From NCBI GenBank assembly GCA_035452965.1, contig DAOTCE010000010.1:1-64000 (forward strand): a stretch of DNA of 64,000 nucleotides, read 5' to 3'. The position numbers and the translations under genes are program-made. Below are positions 14,389-22,565 of the stretch, one piece after another. The first letter of the stretch is position 1. Each line of letters begins with the position of its first letter. The notes under the pieces are model-generated. The model saw nothing but the letters and a program-made list of their open reading frames with translations, did no database searches and was not told the origin of the DNA. Origin of the DNA: Candidatus Paceibacterota bacterium (GTDB lineage: Bacteria; Verrucomicrobiota; Verrucomicrobiia; Limisphaerales; UBA8199).

Positions 14389-17205
14389 TTACACGACCTC
14401 CACGGGGCACTTGGGCAGCGCGGCCACGAAGGCCTGGCCGTATTGCTTGGTGAGGATGCGGTTATCGAGGGCCACAATGATTCCCTGGTCGGTCCTGGTG
14501 CGAATGAGGCGGCCGACGCCCTGGCGAAACTTGAGAATGGCCTCCGGCAGCGAGAACTCGCGGAAGGAATCGCCCCCGCGGGCTTCGATGGCCTCGATCC
14601 GCGCTTCGATCAGCGGATGGTCCGGCACCGCGAAGGGCAGGCGGGTGATGATGACATTCGACAAGGCCTCGCCCGGCACGTCCACGCCCTGCCAGAAGCT
14701 GTCCGTGCCGAAGAGCACGGAGTCCACATCATCCTTGAACCTCTCCAGCATGACCGAGCGCGGGGTGCCCGTGCCCTGGACAAAGCAGGCGATGCCAACC
14801 CGGTCGAAGAACGGCTGCATCAGCTCGGCGACTTCCTGCATGAGCTTGAAGTTGGTGAACAGGACGAAGGCCTTGCCGTGGGTGAGCTTGACGAAATGCT
14901 CGATCCAGTGGATCAGGGCGTCGCGGTAGCCGTCGGCGCGCGGGTCGGGCATCTTGCCGACCACGTAGAGCTTCATCTGGCGCTCGTAATCGAAGGGCGT
15001 GCCAACCTGGAGCAGGGTGGCGGCTTCGGCGCCGACGCGATGGGCGAAGTAGAGTAGGGCAGGCGTCCCGCCTGCCTCCTGTTCCTTCACGAGCCCTGAC
15101 TTTGAAGTTCTGATGGGCAGGCGGGACGCCTGCCCTACGCTCAGTCGGTATTCGCCGGCGCTCAGACCCGCTTTGGCGGGATTCTGCTGGATGTAAACAG
15201 CATACTTCTCCAGTTGGGCCGGATTGCGGACGATGCAGTCGAAGGATTCGTCTTGCCAGACTTTGCCTTTGCGCCCAAGGACCTCATTCAGCTTGTGAGC
15301 CGTAAATGATTTCCAGGAGTGCAGGATATCCTTCAGGAGATGGCCTTGCACCGGCTGGACCAGCACGTGCACATGGTTGGGCATGACGACGTAGCCTCGC
15401 AGGACGTAGCGCTCGCCTTCAAAGCAGCGCAGCGCTTGCTCAACTACTGCCGCTCGGTCCGGGTCGCGCAGCCAACAGGCGCCGTGCCCGGCGTCGAGCC
15501 ACTGGTGGAAGCGTTCAGTGAAGCGCGCGTGGTAATCGGCCCGCTGCTCCCGGCTATGCGGTTCAGGATTGCGGCGATGCCAATCGTCGAGTTCCGCCTC
15601 CCATTGGCGCGCTTTGTCCTGTGGGATCGAGTCGCCCAGCCTGAAGGTGACAAAGTAAGTGCATCCCTCCTGCCGCCAGTGTGGAAGGTGCCGCGAGTAG
15701 ATTCCGACCGGGGCTTCAGGGTCGAACGGAGCGAAAAGTAGGGCAGGCGTCCCGCCTGCCTTCTTCGGGATGGGCGTCTCCGCTGGTGCAGGCAGGCGGG
15801 ACGCCTGCCCTACTTTAGTCGCCAAGGTGGCGCTGGTCATGATGATGGACGTGTCGCTGTCAAAAAGGCGGCGGCGCAGGTAATCGGCCACGTCAATCGG
15901 TGCGGCATTCAGCGCCAACGCCTTTTGCGCCCGCCCGCCGCGCTCGACCCAATACACAGAGTCCTGGGCGCTCTGGTTGAGAAACACCGCTATGGCTTCG
16001 CGCAGCTCCGCCAGCCGGCGGTTGCATTCCATGAGCTCATCCCCGATCTCCTTGTCCTCGCTGAGCTTGATCAGCTCGCTGACCGCCTCGCGCACGCGCT
16101 GGATGGGGAGGGTGACGCTGTCCTGCACCAGCTCAGGCTGGCGGATCCGCAGCTCGCTCCACTCCCGCCGGCGCGAGAGCGCCGCCGCCCCGCCGCCGAA
16201 GCTGCGCTTCCTGGCCTCCTGCTGCAGCTCGTCGCAGGCGCTTTCCACGTGGGCGAAAAAGCCGTCGGCCGCCTTGAGGAGGTCGGCGACGAGCTTGACC
16301 GCGGCGCCCTTGCGCAAGGTGGCGAGGAGACCCTTCTCGGTGCGGGGATTCCAAAGGCGGTGCAAGGCATAACGGACCTGGCCGCTGGACACACTCAGCC
16401 CGATGTGCCGGGAGGCCACATGCTCCATGTGGTGCGCCTCGTCGAAGATGACGAAGTCATTGCGAAACAGAATGCCGCCCTCCATTTCCTCCTCCAGGCC
16501 CCCGAGCAGCGTGAAGAACAGGGTGTGGTTGAGCACGACCACGTCCGAGGAGAGGATGCGGTTGCGCGCGCGCTGGAAGAAGCAAATGCCGTGTTCCTTC
16601 CCGAAATCGGACGGATACCCGCAGAGCTTGGGCGCGCACAGGCCGCGCTCGGAACAGACCTGGTCCCACACCTTCGGATCGGGCTCCACCTCGAAGTCCG
16701 AGAGGCTGCCGTCGGTGGTGGTCCTGGACCATTCGTGAATCCGCCGCAGCTCCTCACTCTCTGACGAGGTGAAAAGGTTGCCGGCCTGCTGGATGGCTTT
16801 GTGGAGGCGCCGGGTGCAGAGGTAATTGGCCCGCCCTTTCAGCATCGTGAAGCTGAATTTCACCGGGAGAATCTGCTCGAGCATGGGCAGGTCTTTCTCC
16901 GTGAGTTGCTCTTGCAGGTTAATAGTGTGTGTGCAGACCACCGCCTTCTTCCGGTGCGCCACGGCATACAGGATCGCCGGCACCAGGTAAGCCAGGCTCT
17001 TGCCGACACCCGTGCCGGCCTCGACCGCCAGGTGCTCGCCCTTTTCCAATGCCTGCGCCACGGCCACCGCCATTTCCTGCTGCTGCGGGCGAAACTCGAA
17101 GTTCCGGGACCGGGACAGGATGCCGTTGGGCGAGAATATCTCAGCGGTCTGCTGGACGAGGTCAATGCCGGACCCGGCCGGCTGGGGCTCAATGGTGCTG
17201 ATCAT
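14389..17205 (-). CDS. dinG: DinG/XPD-type ATP-dependent DNA helicase interrupted in frame by a RAYT transposase element
   Basis: The open frame codes 938 residues. Residues 1-464 hold Walker A (EAGTGVGKS), four Cys regions for an XPD-like Fe-S cluster (NYLCTRRL, CSERGLCAPKLCG, GICFFQR), the DEAH box (VIFDEAHHMEH) and MTSATLATK. Residues about 717-938 resume with YFAHRVGAEAATLLQVGTPF and end with motifs V-VI (FGTDSFWQGVDVPGEALSN, FRQGVGRLIRTRTDQG). Between them lie about 253 residues from a REP-flanked RAYT. Without the insert the protein would be about 685 residues, the normal DinG size. The insert sits in the loop just after the SATL motif. Whether the fusion works as a helicase is unknown. 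Confidence 0.9.
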   Translation of the reverse strand: MISTIEPQPAGSGIDLVQQTAEIFSPNGILSRSRNFEFRPQQQEMAVAVAQALEKGEHLAVEAGTGVGKSLAYLVPAILYAVAHRKKAVVCTHTINLQEQLTEKDLPMLEQILPVKFSFTMLKGRANYLCTRRLHKAIQQAGNLFTSSESEELRRIHEWSRTTTDGSLSDFEVEPDPKVWDQVCSERGLCAPKLCGYPSDFGKEHGICFFQRARNRILSSDVVVLNHTLFFTLLGGLEEEMEGGILFRNDFVIFDEAHHMEHVASRHIGLSVSSGQVRYALHRLWNPRTEKGLLATLRKGAAVKLVADLLKAADGFFAHVESACDELQQEARKRSFGGGAAALSRRREWSELRIRQPELVQDSVTLPIQRVREAVSELIKLSEDKEIGDELMECNRRLAELREAIAVFLNQSAQDSVYWVERGGRAQKALALNAAPIDVADYLRRRLFDSDTSIIMTSATLATKVGQASRLPAPAETPIPKKAGGTPALLFAPFDPEAPVGIYSRHLPHWRQEGCTYFVTFRLGDSIPQDKARQWEAELDDWHRRNPEPHSREQRADYHARFTERFHQWLDAGHGACWLRDPDRAAVVEQALRCFEGERYVLRGYVVMPNHVHVLVQPVQGHLLKDILHSWKSFTAHKLNEVLGRKGKVWQDESFDCIVRNPAQLEKYAVYIQQNPAKAGLSAGEYRLSVGQASRLPIRTSKSGLVKEQEAGGTPALLYFAHRVGAEAATLLQVGTPFDYERQMKLYVVGKMPDPRADGYRDALIHWIEHFVKLTHGKAFVLFTNFKLMQEVAELMQPFFDRVGIACFVQGTGTPRSVMLERFKDDVDSVLFGTDSFWQGVDVPGEALSNVIITRLPFAVPDHPLIEARIEAIEARGGDSFREFSLPEAILKFRQGVGRLIRTRTDQGIIVALDNRILTKQYGQAFVAALPKCPVEVV
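15054..15138. repeat. Inverted REP pair at the dinG C-terminal side of the RAYT
   Basis: REP 15054-15076 (core ggcaggcgtcccgcctgcc, stem 8 bp, loop 3) and its inverted copy 15115-15138 are separated by 38 bases. In the dinG frame the pair is translated as VGQASRLP ... AGGTPALL with no stop. Confidence 0.92.
15738..15813. repeat. Inverted REP pair at the dinG N-terminal side of the RAYT
   Basis: REP 15738-15760 and its inverted copy 15791-15813 share the core of the other pair and are separated by 30 bases. They are read in the same frame, again giving VGQASRLP ... AGGTPALL. The two pairs are therefore direct copies bracketing the transposase. Confidence 0.92.
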
Positions 17206-17235
17206 TCGGAAGGAGGGCCCGGGGAACGCCCGCTG

Positions 17236-17916
17236 CTACCGTGGCCGGCGCACCACCACTTCCTGCGGCGCCTGGTTCTTCACGATCATGTTGGCCGGCA
17301 GGATGCCGCGCCAACTGGTGTTCGGATAGATGACCGAGCCGCGGCCGATGATGCTGCCGGGATTAAGCACAGCGTTGCAGCCGATGTCGGTGCGGTCGCC
17401 CACCAACGCGCCGAACTTGCGCAAGCCGGTGTCATAAGGGCGGCCATTTATGTCCACGGTAACGTTCTCGGACACGAGTTTGACGTTGGAAATGGCCACT
17501 CCGGCGCCCAAATGAGCCCGGTAACCGAGGATGGAGTCGCCGATATAGTTGAAATGCGGAGCGACTACGTCGTTGAACAGGAGGGAGTTCTTCACCTCGC
17601 AGGCATTGCCCACGATACAGTTGTCCCCGATGATCACCTGCTCGCGGATATAAGCGTTGTGGCGGATTTGGCAGTTGCGCCCAATAACGGCCGGCCCTCT
17701 GATCATGGCGCCGGACTCCACCAGCGTGCCTTCGCCAATGAACACCTGCTCGCCAATATGGGCCGTCCCAACCGAGCGATGGTGCAAACCGGGACAAAGG
17801 TTCGCCTCCAGGTAAGCCTGAATACGCTTCAGCGCGTCCCAGGCATATTCGCACCCGTCGAAGACGGCCGCATGCGCCGTCTGGGTGAGGTCGAACAAGT
17901 CCGCTGGCTTGAACAT
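17236..17916 (-). CDS. Left-handed beta-helix sugar-phosphate nucleotidyltransferase/acyltransferase-like protein
   Basis: A 226-residue protein with hexapeptide repeats through most of its length (VGTAHIGEQVFIGEGTLVES, VIGRNCQIRHNAYIREQVII, VGDRTDIGCNAVLNPGSIIG). This is the left-handed beta-helix seen in the C-terminal half of GlmU-type UDP-sugar pyrophosphorylases. An N-terminal helical cap (MFKPADLFDLTQTAHAAVFD) is present, but no nucleotidyltransferase Rossmann domain. It may be an acyltransferase or a stand-alone regulator half for nucleotide-sugar synthesis. ATG start. It lies 30 bases upstream of dinG on the same strand, so co-transcription is possible. Confidence 0.85.
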   Translation of the reverse strand: MFKPADLFDLTQTAHAAVFDGCEYAWDALKRIQAYLEANLCPGLHHRSVGTAHIGEQVFIGEGTLVESGAMIRGPAVIGRNCQIRHNAYIREQVIIGDNCIVGNACEVKNSLLFNDVVAPHFNYIGDSILGYRAHLGAGVAISNVKLVSENVTVDINGRPYDTGLRKFGALVGDRTDIGCNAVLNPGSIIGRGSVIYPNTSWRGILPANMIVKNQAPQEVVVRRPR

Positions 17917-18191
17917 GCTGGCAACTTAGGCGAAAGCGCTGGAGCCGCAAATCATTTTGTCAACCACGTGGACAAGTTGCCCAACATTCAGTGGAACGAA
18001 TGTGAACAGCCTGCGAGTAATGTGAACAACCAGACGAATCGCCTCTTTTTCACTGGCTTTGGCTGCCGCTTTCAGGTTTCCTGCTTGCATAAGTCATTGC
18101 CGTGACCTTGACTACGAGGGTTGTTTGCCTTATTCACAGCCTTTAATACGGATAGTATTTCAGGTACAAGAACAGATATATTAAGCACGCG
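17917..18191. other. Candidate origin-like region / dnaN upstream region with DnaA-box-like sites
   Basis: A consensus TTATTCACA is at 18130-18138. Reverse-orientation near matches tgtgaacag (18001-18009) and tgtgaacaa (18021-18029) are spaced 20 bp. An AT-rich stretch (about 18139-18190) precedes dnaN. A weak -35-like ttgact lies near 18110. dnaA is not in the window, so this could equally be DnaA control of the dnaN promoter. Confidence 0.35.
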
Positions 18192-19301
18192 ATGAATCTA
18201 ACGATCTCGAAGGAGCAAATCATTAACGGGCTGCAGGCCGTGCAGAACGTGGTGAGCACGCGCACCACGCTCCCGATACTGTCCAACGTGCTGTTGCGAG
18301 CCGAGGGCGAACGGCTGGAGTTCACTGCGACCGATCTGGATGTGACTGTCGCTTGCAGCGTCGAAGCCAAGGTGAAGAAGACAGGGGCTTCAACGGTTCC
18401 GGTTAAGAAGCTCTTTGGCATTGTGCGCGAATTGACCAACATGGAGATTGACCTGGAGGTGGACGAGAAGAACATCTGCACCATCCGGTCCGGCCCGTCA
18501 TTCTACAAGATCAACGGCCTCAACGCGGACGAATTCCCGCCGCTGCCAAAGTTCAAGGAGGACAAAAAGGTCGTTTTGCCCCAGGAAACGCTCAAAGCCA
18601 TGATGCGCAAGACCTCCTTTGCCATCTCCTATGACGAATCACGTTACGTCCTGAACGGCATTTACCTGAGTTTGAAGGACCACAAGATGACCATGGTGGC
18701 GACCGATGGGCGGCGCCTCGCCCTGGTTGACGAAGACCTGGATGTCGGGGAAAAAAGCCAAGGCGAGTTCATTGTCCCGGCCAAGACCGTCAACGAGCTG
18801 AACCGCCTGCTGCAGGAGAAGGGCGACGCTGAGATCCGCTACGCGGAGAACCAAGCCTCATTCAGCCTGAAAGATGAGAAAGGCGCCGCAATTCTGATTA
18901 TCTCCAAGCTGATTGAGGGCAATTACCCCAACTACCGGCAGGTTATTCCGGCGGCAACCAAGGAGCGGGTGTCGCTGGCGCGGGAGGAATTCCTGCACGC
19001 GTTGCGGCGGGCCGAGATCATGACCAGCGAGAAGTCCAACTCGGTCAAATTGAGTTTCGGGAAGAACAAGCTGGAAATCACGGCCAATTCACCGGAAGTG
19101 GGCGAGGCCAAGGAGACCCTGGCGATCAACTACAAGGGACCGGAGATGGCCATTGCGTTCAATCCCAAATACCTCATTGACCCGCTGAACGCCTTGCCTA
19201 ACGACGAGATCTTCCTGGAGCTCATTGACGAGCTCAGCCCGGGCGTGGTCAAAATCAACGGCCCCTTCCTCTACGTCGTGATGCCGATGCGGTTAAGCTG
19301 A
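18192..19301 (+). CDS. dnaN: DNA polymerase III beta subunit (sliding clamp)
   Basis: A ring-forming processivity clamp that tethers Pol III to DNA. The length of 369 residues is typical of three clamp domains. Family segments include the start MNLTISKEQIINGLQAVQNV, VVSTRTTLPILSNVLLRAEG, SYDESRYVLNGIYLSLKDHK, MVATDGRRLALVDEDL, and the C-terminal VVKINGPFLYVVMPMRLS with the conserved MPMR ending. It is monocistronic here, with a strong bidirectional hairpin terminator 47 bases downstream. Upstream DNA has DnaA-box-like sites. dnaA and recF are not adjacent, unlike the classical order. Confidence 0.98.
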   Translation: MNLTISKEQIINGLQAVQNVVSTRTTLPILSNVLLRAEGERLEFTATDLDVTVACSVEAKVKKTGASTVPVKKLFGIVRELTNMEIDLEVDEKNICTIRSGPSFYKINGLNADEFPPLPKFKEDKKVVLPQETLKAMMRKTSFAISYDESRYVLNGIYLSLKDHKMTMVATDGRRLALVDEDLDVGEKSQGEFIVPAKTVNELNRLLQEKGDAEIRYAENQASFSLKDEKGAAILIISKLIEGNYPNYRQVIPAATKERVSLAREEFLHALRRAEIMTSEKSNSVKLSFGKNKLEITANSPEVGEAKETLAINYKGPEMAIAFNPKYLIDPLNALPNDEIFLELIDELSPGVVKINGPFLYVVMPMRLS

Positions 19302-19347
19302 GGCAAGGTAACGCGGGTTGATAGCAGCCCGAAAAGATGATAACGAA

Positions 19348-19373
19348 AAAGGCGCAGCTCCCGCTGCGCCTTT
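19348..19373. terminator. Bidirectional intrinsic terminator between dnaN and the PEP-CTERM gene
   Basis: Perfect 11-bp arms, aaaggcgcagc and gctgcgccttt, with a 4-base loop; A- and T-runs at the ends serve both convergent genes. Confidence 0.88.
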
Positions 19374-19393
19374 GCAGTTGTTGGAATAGCTGC

Positions 19394-20197
19394 CTACTTG
19401 CGGCGGCGGAGAACGGCTGAAGCCAGCAAAGCAAAGCCGCCCATCAGCGAAAGGCTTGTCGGTTCGGGGACTGGGGTAAAGGTGGTCACCTCCGAAAACG
19501 TCTTGCTCGCATTGAGGTCGTCAAGCGTCAGCGTTGGAGCATTCCCCGCGGTTCCTTGACGTAAATTGAGGGCAGCAATGTTCTCATTCTCTGGTGAGAC
19601 GGTAGTCCAGTTCTTGGTCACGTATGCAGTGTTGTTGAGTTCCACGGCTAGGTCACTGAAGGGATTCACATATAAAGCACCCGTATCGTTTAGGGCACCA
19701 GCGACATTGTGATATGCCATAACCACACGGTAAGGAGCGTTAAAGCTCAACTCGGTCGTTCCGTAGACGGGAGTCCCACCTGTGCCAGAGGTTTCCACCC
19801 AGCCAAGGACATATCCTGAGCCGGAAGACTTCACGAAGAGGCGATCAAAGAACAAGCTGGTATTTCCAACGGTCGGTGTAAAATGCAGGAAATAGTCACC
19901 TGTGGCCTGGGCGGCTGAAACGTTGAGCGACAGACCGATGTAAAAGTTCTCTCCGTCGGCAAGCGTTGTTATACCACCAGGGAGCGCTGAGTAAGCATCC
20001 TGTCCGTTCGTAGTTAATGGCACCTGACCTGAGGAAACCTGTATCGGATTTACGACTGAAGTGCCGGTTATCGTCCAGCCCCCCTGGCCGAGCAGAGCAC
20101 CATCAGGGAAGCTAAAAGTGTCCGAGAAAACGGGCGTTGCTTGGACAGCAACATTCACTGTCAGCAATACACAGCAAGAGCAAAGGATTTTCTTCAT
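19394..20197 (-). CDS. PEP-CTERM sorting domain protein (secreted)
   Basis: A 267-residue exported protein. The signal peptide is MKKILCSCCVLLTVNVAVQA. The beta-rich central domain (FSDTFSFPDGALLGQGGWTI, NFYIGLSLNVSAAQATGDYF, YRVVMAYHNVAGALNDTGAL) resembles concanavalin-like folds common in this phylum. The C-terminus holds the PEP-CTERM signal: VPEPTSLSLMGGFALLASAV then RRRK. This signal is processed by exosortase and links secretion to surface or EPS deposition. The exosortase gene itself is not in the window. The gene is monocistronic and its binding target is unknown. Confidence 0.93.
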   Translation of the reverse strand: MKKILCSCCVLLTVNVAVQATPVFSDTFSFPDGALLGQGGWTITGTSVVNPIQVSSGQVPLTTNGQDAYSALPGGITTLADGENFYIGLSLNVSAAQATGDYFLHFTPTVGNTSLFFDRLFVKSSGSGYVLGWVETSGTGGTPVYGTTELSFNAPYRVVMAYHNVAGALNDTGALYVNPFSDLAVELNNTAYVTKNWTTVSPENENIAALNLRQGTAGNAPTLTLDDLNASKTFSEVTTFTPVPEPTSLSLMGGFALLASAVLRRRK

Positions 20198-20730
20198 AGC
20201 TTAGATACGTTGGTTTTTGAACATCAACCTTTTCATTAAGGGCCGCCGTCAGAGTTATTGCAAGCAAAAAGTTATTTAATTCTTATTCACGGGGGCATCT
20301 CATCTTCTCGCAGGGGCGCCAACATTCCTGCCACCAACCCTACCGCTTCTCGGCCCCTGAGCCGACCGGACCATCGTCGCTGCTTCCCTTCCTTGGCAGG
20401 ACCAGCCTATCCTTCAGTCTGAGTGCGATAGCCTGGATTGCGCCTGACACACCCGTCAGACACCGACCCGAGCCCAGCGATACCCCGGTGTGTATCCCAT
20501 GGGGACCGCTCCCCATGGGATACACACGGGGGTCGCACCGTGGTCTGGCATGGGCTACACCGTGCAGGCGCGCCGCACTGTCCACTTTTGAGACAGTTGG
20601 GGAAGGGTGACAACCAAGGATCGGTGCGCTTTGTTCTGCGCAGCCTGCTGCGGTCGAATCTCGGAGAGACGGAAATGTCGGCGTTCCTCTGCAACAAACT
20701 GGGACGCGCCCCTTATTCACTAATTCACAA
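20198..20730. other. Intergenic region with palindromic dispersed element
   Basis: 533 bases between the PEP-CTERM gene start and the argS end. The part near 20200-20300 is AT-rich and should hold the PEP-CTERM promoter. The rest (about 20440-20680) carries the palindrome at 20488-20527 and flanking sequence related to the dispersed element family at 39.5 and 45.8 kb. No supported gene. Confidence 0.5.
20488..20527. repeat. Palindromic dispersed repeat, copy 1
   Basis: 18-bp perfect arms (gtgtgtatcccatgggga and its complement) around a 4-base loop. The same arm recurs at 45754-45805 (full) and at 39490 (half). Downstream, actgtcc...gacagt near 20577-20600 echoes a small inverted repeat at 45883-45905. 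Confidence 0.9.
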
Positions 20731-22452
20731 TCACATCTGCTCGAGCGTCTCAATGCCCAGCACCTCCAGACCCTGTTTTAAGACGCGCCCGGTCAGATCG
20801 CAGAGGACCAGGCGGCTGGTGCGCTGTTCGGCTTCAGACTTGAGCACAGGACAGTTTTCGTAGAAAGCCGTGAAGTGCCCTGCCAGTTCGTAAAGGTAAT
20901 TACAGAGGAAGTTGGGCCGGTAATCGTCGGCGACGGCTTCGAGGACGAGGCCGAAATTCAGCATGTGCCTGGCAAGAGCGAGCTCCTCGGGCGCGCTGAG
21001 AAGCAGGGGGCCAGGCGAGGCGCTTTGTTCCACATTGCCCTTTCGGAAGATGCTGCGGATGCGGGCATAGGCGTATTGGAGGTAAGGGGCGGTGTTGCCG
21101 TTGAGCGCCAGAAGTTTGTCCCAACTGAACACGTAATCCCCCTGGCGGTTGGGAAGAAGATCGGCGTATTTGAGCGCGCCAAGGCCGACCACCCGGGCGA
21201 TTTCACGGCGCTCGGCTTCGGGAAGTGCGGGGTTCTTGGCGGAGACGGCTGTTAATGCCCGTTCCTGGGCTTCGTCGAGGAGGTTGGTGAGCTTGACCGT
21301 CTCGCCGGATCGCGTCTTAAAGGGCTTGCCGTCGTCGCCCAGGATGGAGCCGAACCAGACATGGGCGAGCTTGGTCCTGGCTTCAGGATGCCAGCGGCGG
21401 AAGGCGGCGAAGAGTTGCTGGAAATGAAGCTGCTGCCGTGCATCGGTGACATAGACGACCTCGTCCGGATGCCAGGTTTCGAGGCGATACGCCAGGGTGG
21501 CGAGGTCGGTCGTGGTGTAGTTGAAGGCCCCATCACTCTTTTGGATCAAAGCGGGGTGCTCCTTCAGCTGGGGGATGTCGTCAAAGAAGACAGCCAGCGC
21601 GCCCTCGCTCTGGCGGGCGATGCCCTTGTCGCGTAGCTCCTGCACCAGGGGCTGGAGGCGCGGATGGTAAAAGCTCTCGCCGAGGGTGTGGTCAAATCGC
21701 ACGCCGAGGCGCTCGTAAATGGCGTCGAACTGAGCGCGGGACAGGGCGATCATTTCGCGCCAGATGCGGAGGTTCTCCTCGTCGCCCTGCTGCAATTTGA
21801 CCAATTCGCGGCGGGCTTCATCGAGGGCGGCGGGATGGTCTTTGCACTCGGCGGCGGCCTGTTTGTAGAGGCGCTCCATCTCTGAGATGGGGTCGGCTTT
21901 TAGCGCGGCGGCGTTCAGGCCGCGCTTCCAGCCGGCCAGCAGCATGCCAAATTGAGTGCCCCAGTCGCCGAGGTGATTGTCGGTAACCACCTTGTGGCCC
22001 AGCAGGCGGAGGGTGCGCGCCAGGGCATCGCCCAGAATGGTCGAGCGGATGTGGCCGACGTGCATCGCCTTGGCGACGTTGGGGGAGCTGAAATCAACGA
22101 CAATGGTGCGCGGCTGCGAGGCGGGCTGGAAGAACAGCGGTTCGCCGCGGGCGGCGGCCTCCAGAGGCTGGGCCAGTGCGGCGGGTTTGAGACGGAAGTT
22201 AAGGAAGCCCGCGCCGGCAACGTCCACGGATTCACAGATGTCGCCGACCTGGAGCTTGGGGAGAACATCGGACGCCAGTTGGCGCGGGTTCATCCTCCGG
22301 GCCTTGGCGAGCGACATGAGGGCATTGGTCTGGTAATCGCCAAACTTCGGGTCGGGGCAGGGGCGGACAAGGACCGTGGCAAGGTCGGCGTCGGGCAAGA
22401 GGGTGTGGACCGCCTGCTGGAGGCGCTGCTCGATAAGTTTGCAAGGCAACAC
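20731..22452 (-). CDS. argS: Arginyl-tRNA synthetase
   Basis: Charges tRNA-Arg in the cytoplasm. The 573-residue length fits class I ArgRS. The N-terminal additional domain (MLPCKLIEQRLQQAVHTLLP, PDPKFGDYQTNALMSLAKAR) is followed by the HIGH-type motif in FSSPNVAKAMHVGHIRSTIL. The typical DNHLGDWGTQFGMLL is present, and GKPFKTRSGETVKL stands where many ArgRS lack a canonical KMSK. The DALR anticodon-binding end includes YLQYAYARIRSIFRK and FYENCPVLKSEAEQRTSRLV. The start is GTG. ptsN lies 113 bases upstream on the same strand. Confidence 0.97.
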   Translation of the reverse strand: MLPCKLIEQRLQQAVHTLLPDADLATVLVRPCPDPKFGDYQTNALMSLAKARRMNPRQLASDVLPKLQVGDICESVDVAGAGFLNFRLKPAALAQPLEAAARGEPLFFQPASQPRTIVVDFSSPNVAKAMHVGHIRSTILGDALARTLRLLGHKVVTDNHLGDWGTQFGMLLAGWKRGLNAAALKADPISEMERLYKQAAAECKDHPAALDEARRELVKLQQGDEENLRIWREMIALSRAQFDAIYERLGVRFDHTLGESFYHPRLQPLVQELRDKGIARQSEGALAVFFDDIPQLKEHPALIQKSDGAFNYTTTDLATLAYRLETWHPDEVVYVTDARQQLHFQQLFAAFRRWHPEARTKLAHVWFGSILGDDGKPFKTRSGETVKLTNLLDEAQERALTAVSAKNPALPEAERREIARVVGLGALKYADLLPNRQGDYVFSWDKLLALNGNTAPYLQYAYARIRSIFRKGNVEQSASPGPLLLSAPEELALARHMLNFGLVLEAVADDYRPNFLCNYLYELAGHFTAFYENCPVLKSEAEQRTSRLVLCDLTGRVLKQGLEVLGIETLEQM

Positions 22453-22565
22453 GGGTTGGGACAGCGAGAGAGGTTACAAGGTTGGGGAATTACCGGGGTG
22501 CCAGGCTGGAATGGCGCAAGCGTGGGCCGCGCCATGCCCGGCCAGCCCGGAGAGAGGCAAGCCCG

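Larger units (their letters stand above)
15054..15813 (-). mobile_element. REP-associated tyrosine transposase (RAYT) element inserted inside dinG
   Basis: A REP pair lies on each side. The coding part resembles the RAYT/Y1 transposase family: RHLPHWRQEGCTYFVTFRLG at the start, the HUH metal motif in MPNHVHVLVQP (about 15360-15383), KVWQDESFDCIVR, and a candidate catalytic Tyr in YAVYIQQNPAKAGL. All key motifs look intact. There is no ATG, GTG or TTG between the upstream REP pair and the conserved N-terminus in the shared frame. The transposase is therefore made only as part of the helicase fusion or from an internal start upstream, for example the ATG of MTSATL or the following TTG. RAYTs act on REP single strands and usually mobilise REPs. 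Confidence 0.9.

Noticed and set aside
15319..15741. Plus-strand frame inside the RAYT region
   Set aside because: No family features; the RAYT is on the minus strand with HUH and Tyr motifs.
20438..20863. Open frame through the palindrome and the argS end
   Set aside because: The protein would be built from palindrome sequence and antisense argS; no domain.
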